A stretch of 64,000 nt of DNA from Arthrobacter sp. S41. Lineage in GTDB: Bacteria > Actinomycetota > Actinomycetes > Actinomycetales > Micrococcaceae. This document shows positions 9,079 to 17,504 of this stretch, piece after piece. Each line of letters begins with the position of its first letter. The first letter of the stretch is position 1. The stretch spans positions 1,054,001 through 1,118,000 of the forward strand of contig NZ_SIHY01000001.1 in assembly GCF_004320535.1 (NCBI RefSeq). The letters run 5' to 3'. The position numbers and the translations under genes are program-made. The notes beneath the pieces are model-generated. The model was given only the letters and a program-made list of their open reading frames with translations, was not told the DNA's origin and ran no database searches.

Positions 9079-9737
9079 TCTGCTGCCCCGGCCGGGTTGT
9101 AGATCACGATGATCCTCGAATCATTGGCCAAGGCTTGGAGCAGTGGTTCAAGTTGGTTTGGTTCCACGAGGAGTTCTAGGTTGGTTCCTTGCCTGTCTAC
9201 TAGTCCCCCGCCACTTTCAACGCGTGCAGCGACTTCAACCATTGAGGACAGCTTCTCTGGAACGCCGTAGCTATTGCCGCCTGATTCTTTTTTGGCAATC
9301 CATACATCCACGAAGCTTCCCGGTGCGATTGACGAGGTTAGATCCGCTGGCAGCTCCACATTGATCGGTCGTCGTGAGCCGAGCTCGCTCTGAGTAACCG
9401 AGGTGACCGGAATCAGTTCCCCGGCGCTGACAAAGGTGTTCACCCGAGAGTTCTTGTCTAACCCGGAAGCCGGGTGCAGATACTTCCCCGCGGTGTCGCC
9501 GAGCTGAACTTCTTGGGTTTTCAGGTTTTCTTCGGTCAATTGTTCGCCGAGGGTAATGTTTGAGCGCGCCACGTAGACCGTTGTTGTTTCGTGCATTGCG
9601 CCGATGAGATACATTGTCCCGGCTACCGAAGCAAGCACAAGGATGGCGCCAAGGGCCAGCCTCGGGTCTTTCCACCCTGGACGCCGGACACGCGCAGCTT
9701 TTGTTGTGCGCTCACCTTGGACTATTTGGTCACTCAT
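9075..9737 (-). CDS. SAF-domain (CpaB/RcpC-like) membrane protein
   Basis: 220-residue protein with a basic cytosolic N-terminus (KAARVRRPGWKD), one membrane segment (about 27-48, LALGAILVLASVAGTMYLIG) and an external SAF domain starting at VYVARSNITLGEQLTEENL. The rest resembles CpaB/RcpC, the periplasmic partner of Tad secretins, including VNVELPADLTSSIAPGSFVDVW-like sequence. Gram-positive relatives lack a secretin. The ATG at 9737 follows a GGAGGG by 10 nt; a TTG one codon earlier (9740) is 7 nt from the same site and is equally possible. Coupled to the downstream cpaE-like gene. Family assignment is good; cellular role is not known. Confidence 0.75.
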   Translation of the reverse strand: MSDQIVQGERTTKAARVRRPGWKDPRLALGAILVLASVAGTMYLIGAMHETTTVYVARSNITLGEQLTEENLKTQEVQLGDTAGKYLHPASGLDKNSRVNTFVSAGELIPVTSVTQSELGSRRPINVELPADLTSSIAPGSFVDVWIAKKESGGNSYGVPEKLSSMVEVAARVESGGGLVDRQGTNLELLVEPNQLEPLLQALANDSRIIVIYNPAGAAE

Positions 9738-9828
9738 CAAGGCTCAACCCTCCGCCAGTGGATGTGCTTATGAATCGTGAGCCTACGACAACTTGGGCTT
9801 CTAGAAAAGACCTTTTCTTGGCTGTGGA

Positions 9829-10389
9829 TCAATTAAGCGTTGTTGCAACCACCCAGCCGATGGACTCCAGCGGGATCAAGAGATTGCCTGAGATTCGTCC
9901 TGGGCGGGCAAATTCATCACGCGGGTGAACGTCGATAATCAGGTAATCCTTGGCAACTTGGGCCAAGGTTCCTTCAGCCAGTGCATTGCCGTCGCGGCCG
10001 TGAATCTGGCACCTTGACCTATCCCGCAGCAGACCTCGAATGACGCTGGCGAACCTTATGGATTTGCTCTGATGCCGCCAGCTAAGGCCGGAGCCTTGGG
10101 TCTGGGGCAAAGCAATTGACTCGACTGCTTGGCGCCTGATGACCCACTGTGATCGGTCTGTTTCCAGGCAGAGATAGTCAGTAGACACGGGCCCGAGAGT
10201 TGCACGAATTTCAGTTGCTCCGGATAACCGGATTGTCAGTTCTAGGCCCTGGAAGCGCGCCAATGTCTGAGTGAGCTCAGCAGTTGATCTTTCAATGCGG
10301 ACATTCTCAGAAATTTCGTCGCGCAGTTGAGCACGGTTTTGCTCATCCAGTTGAGCTTCAAGATCGTCAAAGAGTGAATCCCAGCGCAT
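9829..10389 (-). CDS. Uncharacterised actinobacterial protein
   Basis: I do not recognise a named family. The 186-residue product begins MRWDSLFDDLEAQLDEQ, with a charged helical N-terminal third (about 1-45) that could be a short coiled coil. The remainder is beta-rich with two similar strands-turns units (LELTIRLSGATEIRATLG and RCQIHGRDGNALAEGTL), each followed by Y-L-x-[IL]-[DE] (DYLCLETD, DYLIIDVH). This suggests an internally duplicated small-barrel fold. No signal peptide or membrane segment is seen. The start at 10389 is set by a TACAGT -10 box 6 nt upstream, implying a leaderless mRNA; a longer frame to 10467 would begin upstream of that promoter. It is 91 nt upstream of the SAF-domain gene, on the same strand. 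Confidence 0.6.
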   Translation of the reverse strand: MRWDSLFDDLEAQLDEQNRAQLRDEISENVRIERSTAELTQTLARFQGLELTIRLSGATEIRATLGPVSTDYLCLETDRSQWVIRRQAVESIALPQTQGSGLSWRHQSKSIRFASVIRGLLRDRSRCQIHGRDGNALAEGTLAQVAKDYLIIDVHPRDEFARPGRISGNLLIPLESIGWVVATTLN

Positions 10390-10395
10390 GTGGCA

Positions 10396-10401
10396 ACTGT
10401 A
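10396..10401 (-). promoter_or_regulatory. -10 box for leaderless gene ending at 9829
   Basis: TACAGT fits the actinobacterial TANNNT -10 pattern and lies 6 nt before the ATG at 10389. A TTGAAA is present 15 nt further upstream. Transcription is predicted to start at or next to the ATG. Confidence 0.45.
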
Positions 10402-10458
10402 CGAGACAAAAACTTGTTTCAACACCCTCTTCACAAAATCACGGCAAAGTGTCATCAT

Positions 10459-10487
10459 TGCTACCAAATGACATCAAATTGTATTAA
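10459..10487 (+). promoter_or_regulatory. Candidate promoter of the LysM membrane protein gene
   Basis: TTGCTA (10459-10464) and TATTAA (10482-10487) are separated by 17 nt and lie just upstream of the Shine-Dalgarno (AAGGAAG) of the plus-strand gene. It is divergent from the leaderless promoter at 10396-10401. Confidence 0.4.
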
Positions 10488-10511
10488 ACAGATGCTAAGG
10501 AAGTGATTTGG

Positions 10512-11231
10512 ATGAGCTTGTCGAGGGTATTCGCCATCTTCTTGTTGTTTGCCGTCTCGGGGTCAGTCCTCGTTTTTGTTGGCATTCACTGGATCATCGA
10601 CTTCCATGCGATCAGCGCTACCTCGGATCCGAGCTCATACATTGTGCTGTTACTCAGCCTGGCAACCTTGTCCCTAGCCACCTTGTACGCAATTCACTAC
10701 GGGGCACGTCGGCTGCTTATTTGGGCCATGGCCCGCCGCCACATTCCTACCATCCGGTTTTTCCAACGAGTTGCTCCACGATTCACACGCAAGGTACTCG
10801 GATCTTTGCTCGGGACCTCAATCGTTCTTTCATCCGCGGTCGCGGCTAACGCCGCGCCGGTGACTCCCCTGGAAAACCACGCCTCCGTTGAAAGCGCAGA
10901 GAAGAACGTGGATCCACAACGATCAGAACCTAAACAACGAAGCGTTCCCAATGCTCAGTGGTTCCCCGAACAAGTCAGCGTTCCAATGAACAACTTGATC
11001 TCGCAGACCCCACAGCCAAAGCGGGAGCCGGCAAAGTCGGGAGCTGAGGTGGTGGTTGCCGAAGGCGAAACGTTGTGGAGCATTTCAGCCAAACGCCTCG
11101 GAGCCCAGGCCACTGCCGAAGAAATATCAACCTACTGGCCGCAAATCTACAAAGCCAATGAGCAAGTCATCGGTCCAGATCCTGATCACTTAGAAATCGG
11201 TACCGTCCTAGAGCTTCCACCCACGCGTTAG
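10512..11231 (+). CDS. Membrane-anchored LysM protein
   Basis: 239-residue protein with two N-terminal membrane segments (about 5-28 and 45-65), a basic loop with GARRLLIWAMARRH, and a third hydrophobic stretch ending AVAANA-A that looks like a signal-type cleavage or membrane exit. A low-complexity linker follows, then a C-terminal LysM domain (about 175-238, VVVAEGETLWSISAKRL to IGTVLELPP). The LysM would sit outside and bind peptidoglycan. The ATG at 10512 is preferred over GTG at 10503 because AAGGAAG is 8 nt upstream of the ATG. It is followed by the Rv3235-family gene after 45 nt. This LysM/Rv3235/secA order is common in Arthrobacter relatives, from memory. Partner and enzyme activity are unknown. 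Confidence 0.75.
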   Translation: MSLSRVFAIFLLFAVSGSVLVFVGIHWIIDFHAISATSDPSSYIVLLLSLATLSLATLYAIHYGARRLLIWAMARRHIPTIRFFQRVAPRFTRKVLGSLLGTSIVLSSAVAANAAPVTPLENHASVESAEKNVDPQRSEPKQRSVPNAQWFPEQVSVPMNNLISQTPQPKREPAKSGAEVVVAEGETLWSISAKRLGAQATAEEISTYWPQIYKANEQVIGPDPDHLEIGTVLELPPTR

Positions 11232-11276
11232 CACCACAAAGAAACAACCACCCATCAATGATCATTAGGAGTCATC

Positions 11277-11804
11277 ATGAGCACCATCACCCCACGGAGC
11301 CTAGGTAAGGAACGACTCTCCGACGACCCAGCATTCCCCGACACGTCTTTTGGTGTTGAAGCAAGCTCAGCACCAAGCGGTAGCGCCGAAACTCCGTGCA
11401 ATAGTCCAGCCCATTTGAGTAGGGCCATGGACAACATTTTCCGTAGGAACGAGGGCTACCGAACGGAACGTCGGGCTGTCGTTGAGATCTCGTACTCCGT
11501 CGCCCGTGCGGTTTTTGAGATCGTTGCTGGCTATCGCAGCGTCAGCCAGTTGGCCTTTGTTGTTGAGCCTAATTGCATCGACAAGCTCCGTCGTAGGGCA
11601 CTACTAGAGACTTCCCGCTACACGGTAGATCCAGTACCTGGCACTGCACATGGGCAAATCATTTCCTTGCACCTGGATCACTGTTTTTCAGGGGCGTGGG
11701 AATGCACAGCCATCATCGGCTTTAAAGACCGCGTCCGCGCCGTAGCTCTCAAGATTGAGCCATGGCACGGACGTTGGCAAGTCACAGATGTGGAACTTAT
11801 TTAG
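11277..11804 (+). CDS. Rv3235-family protein
   Basis: 175-residue cytosolic protein resembling the Rv3235 family found next to secA in actinobacteria. The N-terminal 50 residues are polar and probably disordered. The conserved C-terminal domain (about 62-175) has the helix [26 protein letters not shown] and the ending [21 protein letters not shown]. This domain is rich in Trp and beta strands. No catalytic motif is visible and no biochemical role is established. TAGGAGT 7 nt before the ATG is a good ribosome site. Its last 4 nt overlap the convergent secA stop, leaving no room for a terminator between them. Confidence 0.75.
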   Translation: MSTITPRSLGKERLSDDPAFPDTSFGVEASSAPSGSAETPCNSPAHLSRAMDNIFRRNEGYRTERRAVVEISYSVARAVFEIVAGYRSVSQLAFVVEPNCIDKLRRRALLETSRYTVDPVPGTAHGQIISLHLDHCFSGAWECTAIIGFKDRVRAVALKIEPWHGRWQVTDVELI

Positions 11805-14449
11805 TTACGCTTGGACTTCTTTTTCTTCTTACCGTTGGTAGCTGGAGCACGCTTGGTGCTAGCTTCGCCGTCTTCATCAGGACCAGTGAACTGCAGGTTC
11901 TTCGGCTTCGCTGATTCGTCGACAGGCGCTGCTTCTTCAACGGCGTCAGAACCCGATGGGATATCAAGGTTGAACAAGGCACCGATGCTTTCCTCGCGGA
12001 TGCCTTCCATCATGGTCTGGAACATCGTGTAACCCTCACGCTGGTATTCAACCAACGGGTCACGCTGCGCCATGGCACGAAGTCCGATACCTTCCTTGAG
12101 GTAATCCATCTCGTACAGGTGTTCCTGCCACTTGCGACCAATGGTCGAAAGCACCACTCGGCGTTCCAGATCTCGCATGGTCGATGAACCAACAAGCTTT
12201 TCACGCTCTTCGTACTGGTACTGCGCGTCCGAAAGGATTTCGCGTTCCAAGAAGGATCCGGAGAGGTGGCCAATGCCACCGGCTTCTTCAACAACTTCGT
12301 CAACGGTGATACCGATTGGGTACAGCTGCTTGAGGTTAGTCCACAGGGACTTGAGTTCCCACTCATCTGGGTTGCCCACCTGCGTGGCTTCCAAGACCAT
12401 GGCCTTGACGACGTCCTCTAGGAAGTGGCCGACCTTCTCTTCAAGGTCACCACCTTCGAGGATGGCTCGACGGTCAGCGTAGATAGCTTCACGCTGGCGG
12501 TTCATCACGTCATCGTACTTGAGCACGTTTTTACGCTGTTCGGCGTTAACGCCCTCAACCTGAGCCTGTGCTGACTCAATGGCGCGGGAAACCATCTTGG
12601 ATTCCAGTGCCACATCTTCAGGCATTGAAGGGTTGTTCATGATGCGCTCTGCCATGCCGGAGTTGAATCGACGCATCAAATCATCGGTCATCGACAGGTA
12701 GAAGCGTGATTCACCCGGGTCGCCCTGGCGTCCGGCACGACCACGCAGCTGGTTATCGATGCGGCGGGACTCGTGGCGTTCGGTACCAAGCACGTAAAGG
12801 CCGCCGAGTTCGGCAACTTCCTTGGATTCGGTAGCGACGGTTTGTTTTGCTTTGGCAAAAACTTCGTCCCAAACCTTGTTGTACTCGTCCGGGTTGTTCT
12901 CTGCGTTCAAGCCACGACGTTCCATCTCAGCGACTGCCAAGAATTCTGGGTTACCACCGAGCATGATGTCGGTACCGCGACCGGCCATGTTGGTAGATAC
13001 GGTCACGCCGCTCTTGCGACCAGCCATAGCTACAACGGCCGCTTCACGGGCGTGCTGCTTTGCATTCAGTACCTCGTGGCGGATGCCCTTTTTGGACAAC
13101 AGACGCGAGAGGTATTCGCTCTTTTCCACGCTGGTGGTACCAACCAGAACTGGCTGACCGGTGGCGTGACGTTCAGCGATGTCCTCAACAACAGCGTTGA
13201 ACTTAGCGACTTCATTCTTGTAAATGTAGTCGGACTGATCCATACGGATCGCTGGCTTATTGGTAGGGATTTCCACTACGCCCAGCTTGTAGGTGCCCAT
13301 GAACTCGGCAGCCTCGGTCTGCGCGGTACCGGTCATGCCCGAAATCTTGTCGTACATGCGGAAGTAGTTCTGCAGCGTGATCGTGGCCAGAGTCTGATTC
13401 TCCGCCTTGATGCTGACGCTTTCCTTGGCTTCAATAGCCTGGTGCATGCCCTCGGAGTAGCGACGGCCCTGCAATGCACGACCAGTGTGCTCGTCAACGA
13501 TCATTACTTCGCCGTTGACTACAACATAGTCTTTGTCCTTCTTGAACAATTCTTTGGCCTTGATGGCATTGTTCAAGAAGCCGATCAGCGGGGTGTTGTT
13601 GGCTTCGTAGAGGTTATCGATGCCGAGGTAGTCCTCAACCTTTTCAATTCCCGATTCCAGTACACCGATGGTGCGCTTCTTCTCGTCAACTTCGTAGTCG
13701 TCTTCGCGCTTGAGCGTTGAGACTATCTTCGAGAAGACGGTGTACCAGCGGTTAACGTCGCCCGAAGCCTGTCCGGAGATGATCAGTGGGGTACGAGCCT
13801 CATCGATCAAGATCGAGTCGACCTCATCAACGATGACAAAGTTGTGGCCACGCTGGACGAGCTCGTCCTTGCTCCATGCCATGTTGTCACGCAGGTAATC
13901 GAAGCCGAATTCGTTGTTCGTACCGTAGGTGATATCTGCTTCGTACTGCTTGCGACGCTCTTCTGGCTTCATGCTGGCCAGGATGCAACCGCAGGTCAGA
14001 CCTAGGAAGCGGAAGACGCGTCCCATAAGGTCGGACTGGTACTGGGCGAGGAAGTCGTTGGTGGTGACCACGTGGACGCCCTTGCCGCTTAGGGCGTTGA
14101 GATACGCCGGCGCCGTAGCCACCAGAGTTTTACCTTCACCGGTACGCATTTCAGCGATATTACCCAGGTGCAGGGCGGCTCCACCCATCAGCTGAACGTC
14201 AAAGTGGCGCATTCCAAGAACACGATCAGACGCTTCTCGAACCACTGCGAATGCTTCGGGGAGCAAATCTTCCAGCGTCTCGCCGTTAGCCAAACGTTCG
14301 CGGAACTTGTCGGTTTCGCCCTTGAGCTCTTCGTCTGAAAGTTCGCGAATTTCGACTTCCAACGTATTGATTGTGTCGGCGTACTTACGAAGAACCTTTA
14401 AGGTCTTCTTGTCGCCGGTACGCAAAATACGTTCTAGCAATGATGCCAC
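11801..14449 (-). CDS. secA: Preprotein translocase ATPase SecA
   Basis: Motor of the Sec pathway, pushing unfolded preproteins through SecYEG with ATP. The 882-residue product is full length. It has NBD1 with Walker A MRTGEGKT and the DEVD box ([14 protein letters not shown]), a preprotein cross-linking domain, NBD2 with [20 protein letters not shown] and the [21 protein letters not shown] stretch. A helical scaffold/wing region follows. The C-terminus is a Lys-rich tail ([10 protein letters not shown]) with no SEC-C zinc motif, as usual for actinobacterial SecA1. The start is GTG at 14449 with GGGAG 7 nt upstream. It stands alone on the minus strand with 133 nt to the next gene. Confidence 0.98.
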   Translation of the reverse strand: MASLLERILRTGDKKTLKVLRKYADTINTLEVEIRELSDEELKGETDKFRERLANGETLEDLLPEAFAVVREASDRVLGMRHFDVQLMGGAALHLGNIAEMRTGEGKTLVATAPAYLNALSGKGVHVVTTNDFLAQYQSDLMGRVFRFLGLTCGCILASMKPEERRKQYEADITYGTNNEFGFDYLRDNMAWSKDELVQRGHNFVIVDEVDSILIDEARTPLIISGQASGDVNRWYTVFSKIVSTLKREDDYEVDEKKRTIGVLESGIEKVEDYLGIDNLYEANNTPLIGFLNNAIKAKELFKKDKDYVVVNGEVMIVDEHTGRALQGRRYSEGMHQAIEAKESVSIKAENQTLATITLQNYFRMYDKISGMTGTAQTEAAEFMGTYKLGVVEIPTNKPAIRMDQSDYIYKNEVAKFNAVVEDIAERHATGQPVLVGTTSVEKSEYLSRLLSKKGIRHEVLNAKQHAREAAVVAMAGRKSGVTVSTNMAGRGTDIMLGGNPEFLAVAEMERRGLNAENNPDEYNKVWDEVFAKAKQTVATESKEVAELGGLYVLGTERHESRRIDNQLRGRAGRQGDPGESRFYLSMTDDLMRRFNSGMAERIMNNPSMPEDVALESKMVSRAIESAQAQVEGVNAEQRKNVLKYDDVMNRQREAIYADRRAILEGGDLEEKVGHFLEDVVKAMVLEATQVGNPDEWELKSLWTNLKQLYPIGITVDEVVEEAGGIGHLSGSFLEREILSDAQYQYEEREKLVGSSTMRDLERRVVLSTIGRKWQEHLYEMDYLKEGIGLRAMAQRDPLVEYQREGYTMFQTMMEGIREESIGALFNLDIPSGSDAVEEAAPVDESAKPKNLQFTGPDEDGEASTKRAPATNGKKKKKSKRN

Positions 14450-14582
14450 GTGGTAGCTCCCAATATCTCAAGCACAGTATTTTCTGGCGTCTTTAGTCTA
14501 CGTGAGGAAATCAGCGCTTCTGGCTATTTCCCGTAGATGACCGCTGTTCTTCTAGCGAACAACAATAGGATGGACAGGCCGT

Positions 14583-15758
14583 TCACAGGCCAATTTGTAT
14601 GTTCTCCAGCTTCAGCCATCGAGCCATACGTTCAAGTTCTGCGCGTAAAGGTAGTTCGGCGCTACTCTCCCAGCCTGGTTCATAGTGAACACTCTTGGCG
14701 TGAAGAACACCGCGGGCACGATCAGCTTTAAGATCTACACGACCTACGAACTCATCCCCCAGCAGCATTGGAAAGACATAATATCCATACCGTCTTTTCG
14801 CTTCAGGGACATAGATTTCAATCCGATACTCAAAGCCAAAAAATTGTTCTAGACGGCGTCTATTAAATACCATCGAATCAAAGGGCGAGAGTAGTCGCAA
14901 ATCCTGTTCGATCTTACGGGGAACTTTGGTGCCCAGCGGCATGAAACAAACTTCGCTAAGCCCTGGTACTTGCACCTGCTCAATATGGGCATCGATCGCT
15001 AGTTGCGCCAACGTGGCTTTAACTTCCCGGATTGGCAGACGGAAATACTCCGCAACACAATGCGCTGTAGCTATACCTTGGGCTTCAAGGGATCGGTGGA
15101 TGAGCCGTTCCAGGGCTTCTTGCCGAGGAGCTTCACTCACGTCAACGGTTGTCGCTAGTACGTTTTGGGCTAAGGCGTAACGCCGTTCAAACTGGGTGTT
15201 GCGGCCCAGAGTAAGAATCTTGGCCCGCGCAAAAAGTGACTCGGTAACGTACTTGGTGTCGTTCCAATTCCAGCCCCAGTGTTCTTTGGATGCGGTCGGC
15301 GCGACGTCCAAGGCTTGACTGATTTCTCTGGCACTCGATCCAGGATTCTTCGCCAAAAATTCAAGTACCTGTTCCGAGAGATCATGCTGCTCAGAAGAAA
15401 AATTATCTGACTTGTCGATCCAGGTACGGCGTTGCCACACCTGCAAATCTGGAACGAGTTCGGCGCTCACCACGGATGCTTCATGGGCCCAATACTCGGT
15501 CAGCGGGCTACGCGGTGTTGCCAAAACCTTGTCCAAGGTTTCAATGTTGTACTCCCCTAGCCTCGCAAAAAGCGGCATGTAGTGAGCCCGACGAACAACA
15601 TTGACCGAATCGACCTGCAGCTGCGAGATGGACTGGACGGTCTTGATAATTTTTCGTGCTGAAATCTCTTGATTAGTCCTGCCACGAGACAGGCCTTGGG
15701 CGGCCAACGCGATCCGACGAGCCTGCTTGAGGCTCAGGACGCGATGGCCGCCCAACAT
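14583..15758 (-). CDS. YcaQ/AlkX-type winged-helix DNA glycosylase
   Basis: 391-residue member of the HTH_42 (AlkZ/YcaQ) superfamily, three tandem winged helices that unhook DNA interstrand crosslinks and N-alkyl adducts. The diagnostic region reads SQLQVDSVNVVRRAHYMPLF near residue 46-65; the QVD triplet matches the QxD catalytic motif of the YcaQ/AlkX branch rather than QxQ of the antibiotic self-resistance AlkZ branch. Other family signatures include LTEYWAHEASVV and LLSPFDSMVFNRRRLEQFFGF followed by YGYYVFPMLLGDEFVGRVDLK-type sequence. The gene begins 24 nt after the hpf stop; no clear Shine-Dalgarno precedes the ATG. A housekeeping repair role is inferred because no biosynthetic cluster is nearby. 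Confidence 0.82.
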   Translation of the reverse strand: MLGGHRVLSLKQARRIALAAQGLSRGRTNQEISARKIIKTVQSISQLQVDSVNVVRRAHYMPLFARLGEYNIETLDKVLATPRSPLTEYWAHEASVVSAELVPDLQVWQRRTWIDKSDNFSSEQHDLSEQVLEFLAKNPGSSAREISQALDVAPTASKEHWGWNWNDTKYVTESLFARAKILTLGRNTQFERRYALAQNVLATTVDVSEAPRQEALERLIHRSLEAQGIATAHCVAEYFRLPIREVKATLAQLAIDAHIEQVQVPGLSEVCFMPLGTKVPRKIEQDLRLLSPFDSMVFNRRRLEQFFGFEYRIEIYVPEAKRRYGYYVFPMLLGDEFVGRVDLKADRARGVLHAKSVHYEPGWESSAELPLRAELERMARWLKLENIQIGL

Positions 15759-15782
15759 AGTTTGTGCGCTGATGACTTACCC

Positions 15783-16478
15783 TCAGTCGGTTACTAATGC
15801 CTTGTCACGGTACCCGCGAGTTTCCGTGGTGGCTTCTTGATCAGATTCTAGTGACGGGTCAAGGCTGATCACACCGTACTGGTACTGTGTGCGGCCGTAG
15901 ACCACGGCGTGCTCTCCTGTGGCTTCATCGATGAACAGGTAGAACGGGTGCCCGACTAGCTCCATGCGGTCCACTGCGTCATCAACGCTCATCACTTCGG
16001 CTGGGAAGGACTTACGGCGAATGACCACTGGCGAGTACTCGGCCTCGGACTCAGTCTCGGAAACTTCCGCTGCTTTCTGAGCCTCAAGAGTGGATTCAAC
16101 CAACGACTTGTCGCTGGAGGCCGTAGGTAGTGTGCTGGTTGCTTCGTGCACGGCCACTGGAGTGTGGTTTCCGCGATGGACCTTACGCTTGTCCCGAGCC
16201 TTACGCAGTCGTTCAAGAAGTTTTGCGAAGGCGATGTCAAAGGCGGCGAACTTGTCAGCTCCGCGAGCTTCAGCTCGAACGGCGGGGCCACGTCCAACAA
16301 CGGTCAATTCAACGGACAATGCCGTGCTCTGGTCACGGGCATGTGATTCTTTGAGGACCTTGACGTCAATGCGTTGAACCTTGGTAGCCAGCTGGTCAAC
16401 CTTGGTTATCTTCTCATCCACGTACTCACGGAAACGATCCGAAATGGTGATATTGCGTCCGCTGTAATTCAGCTCCAT
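15783..16478 (-). CDS. hpf: Long-form ribosome hibernation promoting factor
   Basis: 231-residue long HPF. The N-terminal S30AE domain (MELNYSGRNITISDRFREYV to about residue 105) binds the decoding centre. After a variable acidic linker comes the C-terminal dimerisation domain (about 168-225; VVIRRKSFPAEVMSVDDAVD and GHPFYLFIDEATGEHAVVYG). The latter domain joins two 70S ribosomes into a 100S dimer in stationary phase. The ATG at 16478 has GGAGG 6 nt upstream; the open frame extends further but carries hairpin-forming leader sequence. Located between comF and the glycosylase gene, with its own long structured leader. Confidence 0.95.
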   Translation of the reverse strand: MELNYSGRNITISDRFREYVDEKITKVDQLATKVQRIDVKVLKESHARDQSTALSVELTVVGRGPAVRAEARGADKFAAFDIAFAKLLERLRKARDKRKVHRGNHTPVAVHEATSTLPTASSDKSLVESTLEAQKAAEVSETESEAEYSPVVIRRKSFPAEVMSVDDAVDRMELVGHPFYLFIDEATGEHAVVYGRTQYQYGVISLDPSLESDQEATTETRGYRDKALVTD

Positions 16479-16511
16479 GGTGTCCTCCAATAGGGAGTCG
16501 GGTGACACAAC

Positions 16512-16576
16512 AGTCCGGAAATTCCATCCTTCCGGACTGAAGATGGGCTTTTCGCTGCATCTGTGATGCAACCCAT
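16512..16576 (-). promoter_or_regulatory. Structured 5' leader of hpf
   Basis: Two hairpins lie between the comF stop and the hpf ribosome site. One is a perfect 9-bp stem (16512-16520 with 16530-16538, 9-nt loop). The other is TGCAT/ATGCA (16556-16560 with 16566-16570) nested inside a possible ATGGG/CCCAT pairing (16543-16547 with 16572-16576). Neither is followed by a U-run on the minus strand, so a terminator is unlikely. They may stabilise or regulate the hpf transcript. Confidence 0.4.
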
Positions 16577-16646
16577 ACTTCACCTTAGGCCACCACGCAG
16601 AAGATTCAAGTCTCTGAGCCCAAAATTCCTATCGCGGTCAGCGAAA

Positions 16647-17435
16647 TCACTGTTCAGGCTCCTGATTTGGCGGTTTAGTCAGCGCCAAAGCAACGGCAAG
16701 GGTGACGTCATATCCGGCTTTATGACACGCCATTGCGGCGTGGCGCAATGTTGAACCCGTCGTGAGGACATCATCGATGAGGATGATCGGCTGTCCTGGC
16801 ACCTTCGCGCGTTCGGCAATGAAGTGTTCCCCGCCGCCGCGTCGAGCAGATCCACTTTTGAGTTTCTGCGCCCCACCAAAGGCTGAACGAACTCGGTAAT
16901 GCAGCACAGAACGACAGACCAGCTGTCTGGAGTACAGCCCGCTGCGCATCCCTTGTTCAAGTATTGAAAGCACCGGGGAATACCCGCGTTGCCCAACAGC
17001 TTTCAGCGAGCTCGGAACAGGAACAATCAAGGTAGTTAACTGTCCTGGTTGCGGGACACAGCTCGCGTTGATGACGGCCGCAAGATAAGGCGCAAAGACA
17101 CCGCGAAGGAAATATCGTTGTTTGTTCTTGAACGCCAAGACCGCGCGGGCCAGTTCTTTGCCGTAGATCCCGCAGGAACTGACCGAGAGCTGATTGGCCA
17201 GTAGTGGCAACTCCACGTAATGATGGTGCCCGTCTGGTAGTGGAGGCAAGAAGAGCTGCGTTTGTATTTCTCGGCGGCATTCTGGACACAGACGAAAGTC
17301 TGCCCGAGAGCACACGGCGCAACTGGTGGGTACAAGAAAATTCAAAAATTCCCGTCCGCCAAAGCTCAGCCAGCGCACCGATCTTCGGTGACTGAATTCG
17401 TCAATGGTTCGCAACCAGCTCCACGAGGTTCCCAT
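16647..17435 (-). CDS. ComF-family phosphoribosyltransferase-like protein
   Basis: 262-residue ComF family member. It has an N-terminal four-cysteine zinc site (CAVC near residue 39 and CPEC near 50), then a central helical part. The C-terminal type I phosphoribosyltransferase fold carries the PRPP loop IILIDDVLTTGSTL (about residues 215-228). In competent bacteria ComF helps handle imported single-stranded DNA and associates with primosomal proteins; whether this organism is competent cannot be judged here. The ATG lies 69 nt after the lpqB stop with only a weak ribosome site (GTGAAG), and it likely ends the mtrA-mtrB-lpqB transcript. Confidence 0.85.
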   Translation of the reverse strand: MGTSWSWLRTIDEFSHRRSVRWLSFGGREFLNFLVPTSCAVCSRADFRLCPECRREIQTQLFLPPLPDGHHHYVELPLLANQLSVSSCGIYGKELARAVLAFKNKQRYFLRGVFAPYLAAVINASCVPQPGQLTTLIVPVPSSLKAVGQRGYSPVLSILEQGMRSGLYSRQLVCRSVLHYRVRSAFGGAQKLKSGSARRGGGEHFIAERAKVPGQPIILIDDVLTTGSTLRHAAMACHKAGYDVTLAVALALTKPPNQEPEQ

Positions 17436-17504
17436 GCTTCACAGTAGGCGCGTTGCACAGCATCGTGACTGGGCAGCAAGACCAATTGTGGAATAAGTGC
17501 CAGC

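Noticed and set aside
10390-10467. 26-residue N-terminal extension of the gene ending at 9829
   Set aside because: A good -10 box lies inside this stretch, 6 nt before the internal ATG, and the extension is Val/Lys/Cys-rich without similarity to the rest.
12773-13720. 315-codon open frame on the plus strand inside secA
   Set aside because: Fully antisense to a secure SecA coding sequence; no known domain, composition typical of a shadow frame.
16479-16583. 35-residue N-terminal extension of HPF
   Set aside because: The S30AE domain starts at the ATG at 16478 with a strong ribosome site; the upstream part forms RNA hairpins.
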